Origin: Pseudocercospora fijiensis CIRAD86
Lineage: Eukaryota; Ascomycota; Dothideomycetes; Mycosphaerellales; Mycosphaerellaceae
Assembly: GCF_000340215.1 (NCBI RefSeq)
Contig: NW_006921533.1
Location: 8,318,641-8,382,640, forward strand
Reading direction: 5' to 3'
DNA: 64,000 nt
Positions 21,757 to 33,329 of this stretch are shown here, one piece after another. The notes under the pieces are model-generated. The model was not told where the DNA came from. It saw only the letters and a list, made by a program, of their open reading frames with translations, and made no database searches. Every line of letters begins with the position of its first letter. Position 1 is the first letter of the stretch. Made by a program: the position numbers and the translations under genes.

Positions 21757-22223
21757 ATGGGTCTACCTGCTGAGCTGCGCAATCGAATCTACGAAATCGC
21801 ATTCGACATCAAATGCGAATATACTCAATACGAAAAGGGCAAGCGGTGTCTTATAGTAAGCAAAGAGCAGCAGTCTTTTGCGTGATGGCCCATTCGATGC
21901 AATAGAAATCCGCGTAAGCTGACTCTCATAATTCTGCGATGTAGGCGGCACCAGGATTGTTACTAGCCTGCAAGCAAACATATGCAGAAGGGCTGAAGAT
22001 TTTCTACAGCAGCGCCAAATTTCGCTTCAGCTCAAAGTCTCGAGCAGTAGATTTCCTTTCTCGAGTCGCATGGAAGAACGGGCATGGCTCAGCTCTGAAA
22101 TCAGTCACGCGGGTGTGCGCTTTCGAGACCGCCAAGTTTCCCGAAGCACTCTATGTCTCCATCTTTCCTCATCAAGGTGCACGTATAGAAGACTTGGGAA
22201 AGCGTCGGCTCTCCTCAAGTTAG
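21757..22223 (+). CDS. Small RNRIYE-motif protein, F-box/2EXR-like (exons 21757-21855, 21945-22223)
   Basis: A 125-residue protein of the large fungal group that starts with an LPAELRNRIYEIAF motif and later has an LLLACKQTYAEGLKIFYSS block. I chose the ATG at 21757 because its context is ACCATGG and RNRIYE proteins usually start close to this motif; the 48 upstream codons begin with GTG. The intron 21856-21944 (GTAAGC...GATGTAG) is phase 0 and removes an in-frame TGA. Function is unknown; the motif region is thought to be F-box-like. It is short for the group, so the C-terminus may be truncated. Confidence 0.65.
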
Positions 22224-22539
22224 AAACACGCATTAGGTGCAGACAACGGAATGATGAGACGATCAGTAGGCTTGCTGTCAAGGAATGGTCTCTGAATGAC
22301 GGAGAACCAGTCCTTATCGCAGAGACATGAGCTCCTGGCCAATTCCGAAGCAAAATACTGGTCGAGAGCCACATACCCAAGTGTCAGCGGCTGCAAGGCT
22401 CTTGGACGCAGAGTCGCAGATGGCAGTCGCCTTCGCAAGGTCGGAGAGAGGAGGCTGAATCCAGCCGAGCAGATTCGAACATAGCGACACCATGACTGCC
22501 CGGGACGAGGATCTGCGAATAAAACATGTCAGACCTGTA

Positions 22540-22992
22540 TTATTCGAGCTGATCAGTAAACTTCACAACATCCGGCAGCTTCGTCGGCGCATCTGTCCTC
22601 ACATTCTTCTGTATCAATGCATCAAAAGTCGCTGCTTTTTCTACCCTTGGGTTGATGGGATCAAAACCCCAAAGGTAGCGAAGCCTCCTCAACATCGAGC
22701 TCGCAGAGTACGATGCAGTTGAGCCATCGCTATTCGTGCCTCTTTGCTCAACATAGCCCTTCTGAACCCAAGGCGAGATCAACCAGATGGGCAATCGTCC
22801 GCCAAGACGATCAGACTCAGACGTGTAATTCTGCCCCGAAGGAGTCTTAGCGTTGTAAGTCGACGAGTTTAGCCGAAGGGCGGTTGGTCGTGGGATGTGG
22901 TTGAGGAAGCCGCCAGTCTCGTCGAACAGTGCAGCTGACAGGTCTATACGAAAGACAGGACGAGCGCGAAGATGGGAGCATCTCAGAGTCAT
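22540..22992 (-). pseudogene. C-terminal fragment of a phosphoesterase-family phospholipase C / acid phosphatase
   Basis: About 150 codons match the C-terminal part of the phosphoesterase family that includes non-hemolytic phospholipase C and fungal acid phosphatases. Visible blocks are LFDETGGFLNHIPRP (a metal-binding FDE.GG), SDRLGGRLPIWLISPWVQKG and SASSMLRRLRYLWGFDPINPR, then a normal-looking end (LPDVVKFTDQLE). The N-terminal two thirds, with the rest of the active site, are absent: no matching minus-strand frame exists between 23.0 and 23.6 kb. The segment before FDETGG (LRARPVF...) is degenerate. I read it as a gene relic, not a functional enzyme. Confidence 0.7.
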
Positions 22993-25900
22993 TCCGGACT
23001 ATATGCGTCGGCTTTGACATGTCGGCTGGAGATGCTGTATCTGCGTGGCAGAGATGGAACGACGAGAACAAGTTCGATGTCCTTGGGAAAGGGTGTCGCG
23101 TCGTCGGCAAAGTGGGCCGCCGAGCCGAGATCTTGACCTCACCTCTTCTCTGCAATCAAGACACCAGCCAAGAATATTGATTAAATCAGGTCAGAAATCG
23201 GCGAAGAGGTCGAATAGTGAGTTGAAGACAATTTAGAAGGGAAGAGTCAAAGTATGGGCGGGCACAAATTGATGACTTTCATTGACTTTCGTTGTGAAAT
23301 TCTTGAATTACCAAAGACCTGCGAGAGCACTACCTAGTTCTAGTACCTGGTACATCGAACCACCAAGCTAATAATTACAAAGATCGCCCCAAGTCAATTG
23401 GTACCCTATCAAAGCCACCAAAACCAGCGAGCAGCGAGAGCATGAAATCTACCAAAGTCGAATCAATGTCGTCGAATGCTGAAGCCGTGAAGAAGTCGAA
23501 AGTGTCGTGAAGTGATGAAGTCGCAGAGATGTCGCCAAATCTCAGACACCCATGCCAAGCAGGTACCCACTACCATGCGTTGGCCGGGGATCTACGTCGC
23601 CCTGCCCAGTGCATTCTCTTAACCCAACGGCCAGAGGGACAGAGCTCTCTGCGCATACACCGGAACGACTGCGTGGGTATATACCCACGTTTCGAACGGA
23701 TGCTGGTGAAGGTAGAAGCCGAATGCAATCTCCATTGAAGGCAAGAACGGGTACGTGGGTGTAATACCAAAAGCCAAGGATGTGGCCACGTTCGAACACC
23801 CTGCTAGAGAGGCTACCTGGCACTTCTACACCATCGCAGATGTCGGTATCCTTGTGCCATCCCCTGCTCTTTGAACGGCCTCGCCGTGCCACCCTTGGCT
23901 CTTATCACCCTCCAACCACCACGCCGTCACGCTTTCATGCCTTTGCTCGCTGCTCGCTGGGTATTTCTCGCTCTTGCCATTGCCAAGTCATCTGTGCTTC
24001 TCGCTGCCTGTACACCTGCCCTGCCCTGCCCTGCCATTCGCTGCTGTCGGTCGTTGTCGTTGTCGTGGAGTTTGAAGTTCGAAAGTTGTGGTTTGTTGAG
24101 TTTTGTTGTGGGAGTTTCGGATGTCGTTTGAGGCGTGAATCGGCGCGTGATCGAGTGTGGCGGAATGTCAAGGTCGGTCTCGGAGTTGGACTGGCGAGTC
24201 TCGTGGGTGGAACTGTCGTGATGGCGCGTTTCGCTGAAGGTCGTGGCGGACGTGGTTCGCTCGCAAAGTAGCTGCGGCAGTCAGAAACACTGCAAGAAAG
24301 TGAGGGAAGCAAGCAAACCAGTTGTTTTGGTGCCGCCACTCAACCTTGCGAATTGTCAAAGTCAGTGAGAAGAGTGAAATGGTGAAAGATGGCAATGCTC
24401 ACCTAGCAAAGTGTGGGTAGTTGGTGCTGGTGTAAGCGAGTGAAGGTGCTCGCGCCTCGTGTGAGCTATGGTGGGTGTAGGTGAGCTGTTGTTGATGTGC
24501 TCGATCTGCAATCAGTCAGTGAGGGGGGCGCGGATGATGGTCAGCGAGGGTAATGGACTTGCCTTAATGATGATGTTGATAGTTGATGGTAAGACATAAC
24601 GAAGGTTGATGAAGGTTGATGAAGGTTGATGAAGGTTGATAAAGGTTGATGAAGGTTGATAAAGGTTGATAAAGGTTGATGAAGGTTGATGAAGGTTGAT
24701 GAAGGTTGATGAAGGTTGATGAAGGTTGATGAAGATTGATGAAGGCTGAGGGTGGAAGAGAGTGTGATTATGGTTGTTGGTTGGTTGGTTGGTTGGTGTT
24801 GGAAGTGGAGGAAAGAAGTTCAAGTTGAAAGCAGACAATCGAGAAATACTTATACTGCTCCGCAAACCGAGACCGAAGCTCTGGCCACCCGTGACAGAAA
24901 ATATCAGACATCACTTCGATTGAGTTTAGCAAGGCAGCCATTGAGAACGAAGAATCGAAGTGAAATATGCAAGGCGCTCGGACCATGCGTTCTCGTCCTT
25001 GCCAAAAGTCCATATATCCGGCCAGAAGCTCACATCTTTGGCCGTCAGGAAGCGACTTATGGCCTCACCGCTGCTCTGTGACTCACAAATGATGCGATAA
25101 GGTGACGCAAGAGCCTGGAAAGTGAGCAGATATTCGGAACTCGGCACGGCGGTGATGAGGCAGAGATGCCTGATAGCTGCCTGACAGCGTCGCTGAGCTT
25201 GGAGAGCAAAGATTGAAGGATGTAGGATGGAACACAGAGGACGGGTCCAGGAGACGGCGGAGCAAGTCACTTCGAGCGAAGGAGGATATGGTGAGATCTA
25301 CGAGTCACCGTAGGAGGAGCACAGCGACTGCTGTATATGTCGGAGCGAGCAGCCAAAACTCTGTAGCCTACTCTGCAGCCTTTCCTGAGATCTTAGTTGA
25401 CATGTTGAAACCATAAAGCAGGCTTACTCCCGTACTCTGTTCAGCTCTCGATGTCATAGCAGATCCACCGCACCCCTTCATGGTTCTACCTTTCGACCCT
25501 GGGTACCGCATGCGGATTCGAAACCATTTGCACCATCACAGTCCTCTACACGGTCTTGCAGGTCTTCTCTTATCCAAACATCCAGCCTCTACCGCCTCCA
25601 CGCGATGCCTTCTTACTACGCCTTCAATTTCCCGCAAACCTGGAATGGACTGCTCTTTTGTGCACTTTTACACATTGCTGGTGCATGGCACGGATTGCTA
25701 ATATCATCCTCATTCTATACGAAGCTTGACTACTTTGACCACGAGGAGATCACGACGGCTCGGATTCTCACTGCTGAATTGCGAAACTGTCGACTGAGAT
25801 TTGGTGTGCTCGAGAATTGATCGCGATTGGCAGGAAGGTCGGGAGTGTAGTTCTCGAAATCGCAGGATATCAAGGGTCGAACCGAGGCGCAGCACCATTC

Positions 25901-26981
25901 GTGAAGCAGGATAGCGAAGAGAGCGAGAATACAGAGACCACATGAAGTGGTGTCGATGAGGTGAAGTCAAACAATGTGGGTCGCCTTCTCCACGACCGAT
26001 CCGTCCCAGATCCATTGCCGTCAGTTGCCGATACCATGACCCCTGGTTCGGAACCTCTACGCGTGTCCATTTCATCGCATCGTCTTCTTTTCGCATCAAG
26101 AAGTAATCGCATCATGACCAACACCACCTCTCAAACGCCGACTCGTGAGCCAGTAGCCTTCAGCAGCTCTGCGCGTTGCGCCGACAAATTCTCTCCACCA
26201 AGGACAAGTAATGAAGAGCCGGCCGAGCTTTCAGGACACGGTTTCAACGGCTTGAGTCGCTCCAGCGCGTAGGCTCATAGATCTACAACGGGTGCTTTGA
26301 AAGTCCACGAGTGCTAAGCAAGCTGACATCTCCAAGAACACTGCAGCGCCTTAGATCAGATCGAAGAAGGCATGCCGAGGCCTACTTACACAAAAGAGGT
26401 GGAATGTATGAATGATGCCTTGGGAACTACTATATTAGAGCTCAACCACCAAACTACTGAGTTATGCTGCCCATAGATGGAAAGTTGGCTGCGTCGCAGT
26501 GAAGCTTGTGCAATCTATGATCATATCATGGACTTCCACATCTTCCAAGATACGGCGAGGATGGGCATGAATACTGCAGGAGCTATGAAACAGATTCTAC
26601 CTGGTCTAAATGCATATGACGGGAGTGCTGCTGTTGTTAGGACCGGGTTGCAGAAGCTTTGATCTAGCTCAGGAGCGCCCTGAGCTGGGTACAGCACATA
26701 AGGCATTCCAGTGGTTTCTAGGCGGCATCGAATGCCCCATGCGGCGCTACAAGGCTCAGTTTCGGAGTTTTACACTGACTCTCAGCTACTCATTTCCGTG
26801 GCGTGGACTGTTTGCTTCAAGGCTGGTACGCGACCGGTCCGCGCTGGAACTTTCTGATTCCTCAGCCTTTGACATCGCCAGCTTCAGCCTTCACCTTTGG
26901 ACATCATTCGTGTTCTCCTCACGCGCAGAAGTCAACCACTCGATTCAGAGCTGCATAATTTCGTCCTAACAGTCAGTAAAA
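22993..26981. other. 4-kb gene-poor region
   Basis: No intact gene found. It holds the 10-bp minisatellite at 24.6 kb. A hydrophobic coding-like stretch on the plus strand at about 25467-25620 (WFYLSTLGTACGFETI, then TVLYTVLQVFSYPNIQPLPP) has no start or end and may be a membrane-protein relic. Short frames elsewhere look random. Confidence 0.45.
24601..24740. repeat. 10-bp tandem minisatellite
   Basis: Fourteen head-to-tail copies of GAAGGTTGAT with a few G-to-A variants at the first or fifth position, fading into a degenerate copy, then a GGTT run near 24778-24796. Ten is not a multiple of three, so the 30-bp superperiod creates an artificial repetitive frame on the minus strand. Confidence 0.95.
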
Positions 26982-27680
26982 ATGGCTGCAACGACAGCCT
27001 CTTGGCGCGTCTTCCACACAGCAGAGCTTCTCGAGCAAATTCTGCTGGATGTCTCACCAGCTTCGACAGGACAGCTTGTTCACGACGCAAACTACGAATA
27101 CAACGAAGGTGATGAAATTGACGACGAAGAAGACGACGACGAAGACGCTCTCTCGAGCCGTCTGACTCTTCTGCGCTGCCAGCGAGTAAGCATCGCGTTC
27201 CGCAATACCATTGCCAGCTCGCCGCAGCTTCAACGATGCCTGTTCTTCTCGCCTCCTTCAGCTCCCACCGCCAATTCCTTCCACTTGAACACCCTAGCAA
27301 TTTCCAAAGATGCCATTTGCTATCTGTGCCACAAGCTCGATTTCGGAATGGAACTGTACAACGGACAGCTGAACTTCTACTTCTGCGATGCTAGTTGGTT
27401 CCGTGGTGCTCTACAGCTTTCGAAAGTGGACCGTCAAGCTTCATGGCGTCGCATGTATCTTCGAAGCGGAGGCCTGCAGGTGGAAAGAATTGCCGTCTGG
27501 GCAAATCGAGGACGCTATCTGATCCCAGGCGGCCCCTATCGCCAGCGGGTGGACTGGGAGGTCAGCCTGGCTGATCCGACAATTGGCGATGTGGTGGATG
27601 AGATACTTAGCATGTGGTTGCGACATGGAGGGCAGGCATTTCACCCGAACCGAGGTCAGCCCTCATATCATAGGAGATGA
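26982..27680 (+). CDS. F-box-like domain protein
   Basis: A 232-residue protein of the common fungal type starting with an F-box-like helix (VFHTAELLEQILLDVSP, residues 10-26), then LLRCQRVSIAFRNTIASSPQLQRCLFF (about residues 63-90). F-box proteins bring substrates to SCF ubiquitin ligases through Skp1. A very acidic insert (NEGDEIDDEEDDDED) splits the domain near residue 45. The C-terminal part (YLCHKLDFGMELYNGQLNFYF, then WRRMYL) is typical of related fungal proteins. Start AAAATGGC, no intron needed, length normal. Its substrate is unknown. Confidence 0.75.
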   Translation: MAATTASWRVFHTAELLEQILLDVSPASTGQLVHDANYEYNEGDEIDDEEDDDEDALSSRLTLLRCQRVSIAFRNTIASSPQLQRCLFFSPPSAPTANSFHLNTLAISKDAICYLCHKLDFGMELYNGQLNFYFCDASWFRGALQLSKVDRQASWRRMYLRSGGLQVERIAVWANRGRYLIPGGPYRQRVDWEVSLADPTIGDVVDEILSMWLRHGGQAFHPNRGQPSYHRR

Positions 27681-28077
27681 TCACTGAAAGAACAGCCACT
27701 TGCACGGGTCTGACATCTTGAGCATGTAATGGAGAAGACACGATATCTGTCTTGATATGCCCGCGGGACACTGCAGTCCGAAAGTCAATAGGGCTGTGGA
27801 AAGGAAGATGGAGAGAAGACAGAAGCATTGTTTGGATACATGTCTGCCGGTGGGACATTAAAGTCCTTGGATCTGGGCATGTATTGAAAAGGAATCATCC
27901 TAAGCTGGACAGGAGTGAGCTGGCCTCAAAAATGACTGTGTCTTGCAGCTGACATATCCGAGAAAAAACAAAACTTTCTGAATCAAAGACACACATATCC
28001 ACTACCACAAAAAGCCACCTCTCACATCTCTCGAACAATGACCGTCCATGCAATCCAATCCAATCCAGTCCCAGCAT

Positions 28078-28965
28078 TCAAGCCCCAACAAACCCCCCAA
28101 CCGCCGTCATATACCCATCAATCCAACAAAAATCCCCATGCGCCTCCCCATTCCGCGCTCTAGTATCAGCATAAACCTCCTGAACCAGCCTCTCAACCCT
28201 CTTCACAAACTCCACAGCCTGCTGCCTCGTCTCCACACCCCCAAATTTAATCATCGGACAACTTCCCACGCCCGGATTCGCAGCCTGACGATAAGTCTCT
28301 AACGCACTTTCCGCTTTGGAGAACGCATCTCTACTCTGCTGAGATTTGCCCGTGATGTTGAGGGCTGCGAGGAGGGCTTCGAGGGATACGAGAGAGGATT
28401 GGTAGGTTTCTCCGAGTTTTGTTTCGTCGTAGCCGGAGCCGGAAGATGTTAGGGATTGGGCGATGGGTTGGTTGGAGGGGCCGTTGGAGGGGGTTCCGAG
28501 GATGGAGGTGATGTAGTGGTTTATTGATTGGAGGTTGGAGGAGGCGGAGCAGAAGTCGGAGTTTATGAGTTTGTTGGAAGAGTTTGGGTCTTGGAGGTGG
28601 AGGGAGAGGGTGGAGAGTTGGTTTTGGGTGGTGTTTAAGGCTATGAGTGCGTTCTCGGCGGTGGTGATGCGGCCGTTACTGGTTGGCGGGGGGCATTGGT
28701 ATGATGTGGGAGTCTTGACGATGTTGCCGATGTTTGTGAGTTGGGTGCTGGCGGTGTTGTAGTCGTTCTTGGCTTTGCCTTGGTTTGTCTTGACGATGTC
28801 ATCGGCCAGGTTGACAATTGTGGCTTGAAGATTGATGATCTGGACTTGGGTGTTCTGAGACGCTGGGAGCTGGACTGGGACTGGAGCTGGTTCGGCTTCA
28901 GGATTTGCAAGTGGTGCTGCACTTGACAGGCCGAAGACGGCCAGAGCGAGAAGTGGGAGCTGCAT
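28078..28965 (-). CDS. Secreted Ser/Asn-rich protein, four cysteines
   Basis: A 295-residue protein with a clear signal peptide (MQLPLLALAVFGLSSA, likely cut near residue 16) and a short Pro/Ala-rich propeptide-like segment. The mature part is mostly helical with Gln, Asn, Thr and Ser, and has only four Cys (in QCPPP, DFCSA, SCPMI and DFCWID), enough for two disulfides. There are several N-glycosylation sequons. No enzyme motif is visible. The pattern recalls fungal cell-surface proteins such as the HsbA group, but I cannot assign it to that family. The C-terminus ends GGFVGA without a GPI signal. Confidence 0.65.
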   Translation of the reverse strand: MQLPLLALAVFGLSSAAPLANPEAEPAPVPVQLPASQNTQVQIINLQATIVNLADDIVKTNQGKAKNDYNTASTQLTNIGNIVKTPTSYQCPPPTSNGRITTAENALIALNTTQNQLSTLSLHLQDPNSSNKLINSDFCSASSNLQSINHYITSILGTPSNGPSNQPIAQSLTSSGSGYDETKLGETYQSSLVSLEALLAALNITGKSQQSRDAFSKAESALETYRQAANPGVGSCPMIKFGGVETRQQAVEFVKRVERLVQEVYADTRARNGEAHGDFCWIDGYMTAVGGFVGA

Positions 28966-29732
28966 ATCTGGAGTCTGATGGTGTGAAGCGAGAGTGAGAA
29001 TACTGTGAGTTCGTCTTGGTGGTGCGCGAGATGGTGTTTGATAGTTGCGAATAAATGTCTCTCAGCTGCTGGTCGGCTTCATCTTATATGGCATCATCAC
29101 AAAGGTGTATGCCCCGTTCCTATTGCATTCTACTACAAGATTAGCATAGCAAAAGCAGAGCATCTCCATAAAGTCGCAATATTGCCTGACAAAGTGTCTC
29201 TCCATACACCACTAATCAGGAAAGAGCCCTATACTGGGATCACCTGAAGTTCGTATACAGTCGGCAGGGTGGTATTTGAAGGTCCAAATTTAGCCTATGT
29301 CTTATGGTGTTGTAGTGACACTGACACATTTTTCGCAGTCGCACGTGGCCGATGTGAGATCAGTCTTTGAGTGACCTGGTAGTTGGATGCAGTCACACAG
29401 CCATGCCGGGCTCTCCATGATGATCATTTCAATAAGGCTGACTTTTGGTTGCATCGGATCGCTTTTCAGCTGTACCGTCAGCACGCCACCCGTACAGCTG
29501 TCAGCCGCATCATGCAGGAACGCCATGTTCCATCGACCCTACCGATCAAGCGTGCTTCTTGCCATGGCGGAAGCTTTTACTCTCCTTCTGATATGGGTGA
29601 ACATTGGCCCTCCTGATTGCTGGCTCGTACTTCATCGGGCTCATGTCCAGTATCATAGCGCTAAGCACCTGCCAAAAGACAAAAGTATTTTGTTGTGACG
29701 TGCACGCATCGCCAGCTGAACCGGAACTTGTG
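28966..29732. other. Intergenic region
   Basis: About 0.77 kb. Its left part should be the promoter of the secreted-protein gene. Short frames only. Confidence 0.4.
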
Positions 29733-30251
29733 TTACTTCAAGAATGCTGCAGTGACTTTCAAGGCCCGGGACTGTACAACTGCCATCGTACTCGTGCCAG
29801 GTGTGAAGAGATGTCCACAGATGTGGAATGGGAGCACCGAAGCATCCACAACACGAACGTTGGCAGTGCCATACACCACATGCGTGTCATCCACCATGCC
29901 ACCAAGCTCCCGGGACATCATCGCCGCTGTCGAGATGTAGTGGAAGTTCGAGCGATACGCTGACTTAACCCGGTCAGCCCAAACACCGTCACTCGCATTC
30001 GCGGGCACCGTAGCAAGACCAGGTGTCGTTTCTTGACCGAGCAGATCCTTGAAGGGCGATGTGTTAGCGACAGATGCTGACTGAATGTGGAGGCTGCCCC
30101 GAGACAATGGAGTCAGGCCCCAATACTCGAGTGAGGCACTATCACTTGAGGGGGCGTTAACGATGACTGTCTTCCTATCGAAGATGATCTTGTGCTCCAG
30201 CTGCTCGATGACGGTCTGATTGGCGACATTTCCTGAAGCCTCGACAACTTT
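29733..30251 (-). pseudogene. GMC oxidoreductase C-terminal fragment
   Basis: An open frame of 173 codons with no usable ATG matches the C-terminal end of glucose-oxidase/aryl-alcohol-type GMC flavoenzymes: YWGLTPLSRGSLHIQSAS, later MMSRELGGMVDD, VYGTANVRVVDASVLPFHI and an HLFT end. A stop (TAG, 30252-30254) closes the frame upstream. The N-terminal FAD-binding half is missing, and about 50 residues are missing after SLHIQSAS. The stretch after GHLFT carries extra residues compared with the family. The usual catalytic HGVGT-like block reads FHYISTAAM. It is a decayed relic. Confidence 0.72.
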
Positions 30252-31648
30252 CTATGCGTATGAGCCTTATAGAACTCGCAGAAGCAGCAAGGAGAGGTCT
30301 GATCCGAGAGCATGCGGAGTGGTGAGCATGGTGACTATTGGGTGGTGGAAGTTCGGCCTGAGGGAGAGTCCGCTTACAGTAGTGAGGTCTGCTTAGTCAG
30401 GTCTGATACAGTAAGTCAAAACGCATCACCGCAATCGAACACCGTCATGACCTTCTGATCCTTCTATGCTGGCAGAAGGTGGCCCTGTTATCTTCGTCTG
30501 TCAGTATGAGCGCCCGCACAACCATCCGGACAAGATCGGACGCCACAGCAATGCTATTTCATGCAATAACATCCTAGTTCGCCTCATGGACAATCACAGC
30601 GCCGAGACATGCCCATGTCTGTCAGGCGGTCGATATGCTTCTCTGAAGCATGCATGGTGACATGGTTCTGGTTCAATTGCTGATACACATTCCAGCCGAG
30701 AGCCGGGATCTAGGCTTTTCGTTCACACTGATTTGGAACTGGAACCCTCCTGGACATGAATTGAGCTTCATCACGATGGTGCGGAAATATGAAGGGGCAG
30801 AAACTGCCCAAGAATATCGCTATGGAGGCACTGCTGTAACAGCAATCCAATGGCCTTTCGACAATGTCCTGTCCTTCTTACCGAGACAAAGACTCTCTGG
30901 AAATCGAAAAAGCATGCCTCTCAAAAACGGATCGACTCTTGCTCTTGCGCATCGGCAGCCTATCATTCCAGCCCTGATCAAGCTTCCGCGAGTTTTCTCA
31001 AAACATCAGATATCACAAGTATCACGTATGCAAGTCGCTGAGAGCCACGCTGAACTACACAGATAATGCTTCAAACCGCTTCCGATCTCACAATCGAGCG
31101 GACTCCTTCTTATCAAATTACGAGAATATTCTCAACACCCGTGTTCTCTTCCGGACATTCTGTGAAGGCCAGGCGAGAAGCTCAATCATTCGCGTCTCGA
31201 TCTGGGCGAGTTGACATAATGAGTACAGCGCCGGTACTTTTGGAGGCTACAATGGAGTCCCAGGCGAGTTTGTATTCTAGGGCGTGGACCATGAAAGGCG
31301 ATCTTGGGATATGAATCGCGCTCTGAAAGACATGCAAACTAAATCAGACATCAACGCATTGTAAGACATGATTCACTCTCGGATGATGAGACACGTTCTG
31401 ATTAGCGCCAAATTCGAGAATTTCCATGTTCGCGCAAGACGTAATATAAAGGGAGAGAATTCGGAGCTTGATTCAATGTTCACTTCCAAGAAAGAGCTAT
31501 TTCAAAGTAATCATCGATGAGCTTGTAGACTAAACGACATCACTACCCACATCGCGACTCGAGTGGCAGCCTTTCGACAAGCTGTCGATCGAGTGCACCC
31601 AACTCTTCGGATACTTCTTTTGCAAGCCGTGAATCACTCGACGACAGG
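30252..31648. other. Intergenic region, about 1.4 kb
   Basis: No gene supported. A 138-codon plus-strand frame at 30650-31066 shows no motif or compositional bias. The right end should be the promoter of the coiled-coil gene. Confidence 0.4.
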
Positions 31649-33045
31649 ATGGCGGCGGAAGGATCTGCTCGCGCCGCTTCACGTCAAGATGCAAAGCCCA
31701 AACCTAGTCCCAGACTTCCTCGACTTTCACCTGCGCCGCTGTTCAACGCTGCTCTTAAGACGAATCCAAAATCACCATCTTCTCCGATCAGCATTCTCAA
31801 CGACTACGTATCCCGAGGCGTGGCTCAAAGCACTCAGAAAGACTCGTCAGTCTCCAAAACAGAATACGATCAACTGAAAGCGGTCGTGTCTCGCGCCAAG
31901 ACTGTGATCGCTGGTTGGAATTCGGACAGGTTGGGAAATGTCCTAGACTTGTTAACACTGGAAGCACAGGTTGAGCGTGTTGGAAAAGTGTTTCTTGCGA
32001 AGAATAAAGAACTCAAAGAATTGAGAGAGGACATTGAGAGCTTGAAGTTTGCTGCGTCGAGCCGCGAGCAAGAGATCCATGAACAAGCCGCGGCCGCTAA
32101 CTCGTCCATCAAAGCACTTCAAGAAGAATTGGCGTCTGTGAAAGGCGAGAATGCATCCCTGGTACAAGCAAATACAGACCTTCAGGATCGTAACTATAAG
32201 AGTGCGCAACAGCTTCGAAACGAGATCGTGTCGCTGGAGCAAGACAAATACTTCCTGAACGAGTTCTGCATGGCCAAGAAGACCGAAATTGGGAATCTCA
32301 ACGAGGACTTCAAAGCTCAATGGAACTCTTGTACTAAATTGGGACTCTGAAATCAAACATCGACTCTCTTCAGCAGACAATTGACCGTCAAACCGAGGAA
32401 GCTGCCGAGCAGGTTCGAGAGCACCAGAGCATCGTTGACGATCTGAAAGAGGACCGTGCTTCACTTATCGAGCAGTATCAAGAACAGCACCACCAAGCTT
32501 CAGAAAAGATCGATGAACTCGAAGATGAGCGTGCAGCACTCCAGGAGGAAGCATCAAATCTTCGCGAGGAGCACTATGCTTCACTGAAAGAGTCCGGAGA
32601 TACTATTGGCAATCTGCAACAGGAAATTCTGGCTCTTGAAACTTCCAACTCCACGCTCGAAGAGAATCTCATGCAAGCGCAGTCTGCAGTTGAAGATCTC
32701 GCCCTGAGTGCCGAAGAGTTTGAGCAGACTGTGAAGCATCTTGAGCAGGAACGTAACAACCAGGCTAAGCACTGGCAGACTGTTCTGGAGAATGCCGAGG
32801 CACAGAATCGGCGTCTCTTGCAGGAGCTGGAACTTGCTGAATCATTGTTGGAGAAGTCCAGGGAAGAGACTGTGGCTGCGATTGAGGGTAGCAAGGAGAA
32901 AGAGACCGCAGCATCGCATCGTCTGCGAGAGGTGGAAGATGGAAGAGTTCACAGCTCTGCTTTGGCATTTGCTTTGGGAGTCGTTATGGGATTCATCGCG
33001 TTGTTTGGAGTCTTCTACTGCAGGGACTTGGAGGAGGAGATCTGA
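31649..33045 (+). CDS. Tail-anchored coiled-coil protein, one-base frameshift near 32338
   Basis: Two overlapping frames together encode one protein of about 465 residues. Residues 1-45 are Pro/Ala/Ser-rich and disordered. The rest, from about residue 65, is an almost continuous coiled coil rich in Glu, Gln, Leu and Lys. A single hydrophobic anchor (ALAFALGVVMGFIALFGVFY) lies 12 residues before the C-terminus, so it is probably a tail-anchored protein facing the cytosol. The first frame ends TGA at 32348-32350, while coiled-coil coding continues without a break in the next frame (LKSNIDSLQQTIDRQ...). One extra A in the AAA run at 32336-32338 would restore continuity. No intron with valid borders solves it. 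A recent mutation or an assembly error is equally possible. Confidence 0.68.
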
Positions 33046-33329
33046 AGATTGGGTTGGCCAAATATCTGCAAGTGTGGAAGAAGGAGGGCACGGCGCAGGA
33101 TTTGTTCAGTGTGCTTGTATGCAGAGCGAAGTGACTTTGAGAGCATATCTGTGCATTGAAAATGCAGCGCTTGGAAACAATACTTTCGTACATTCGGATA
33201 GCCCTTAATGAGATGGATGGAAAAGAATAAGAAGAACAGAATCGCTGAACTGACAGAATCGCTAAATTCACAGAATCGCTCAAAAACGCCCATTGAACGC
33301 CCCAACACAAGTAACATATCCCAAACACA

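Noticed and set aside
23780..24271. 163-codon plus-strand frame
   Set aside because: It overlaps open frames on both strands and shows no domain, signal peptide or helix pattern.
24512..24865. 117-codon minus-strand frame with repeating HQPSSTFINL
   Set aside because: The repeat is only the translation of the 10-bp minisatellite; there is no start context or homology.
25467..25820. Possible membrane acyltransferase relic
   Set aside because: A hydrophobic coding-like stretch exists, but no family motif could be confirmed, so it is only mentioned in the intergenic entry.
30650..31066. 138-codon plus-strand frame
   Set aside because: No recognisable motif, no codon bias, and no splice partners.
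32331..32373. Possible 43-nt intron to explain the coiled-coil frame break
   Set aside because: Splicing there gives the wrong phase and an immediate stop; a one-base indel explains the data better.
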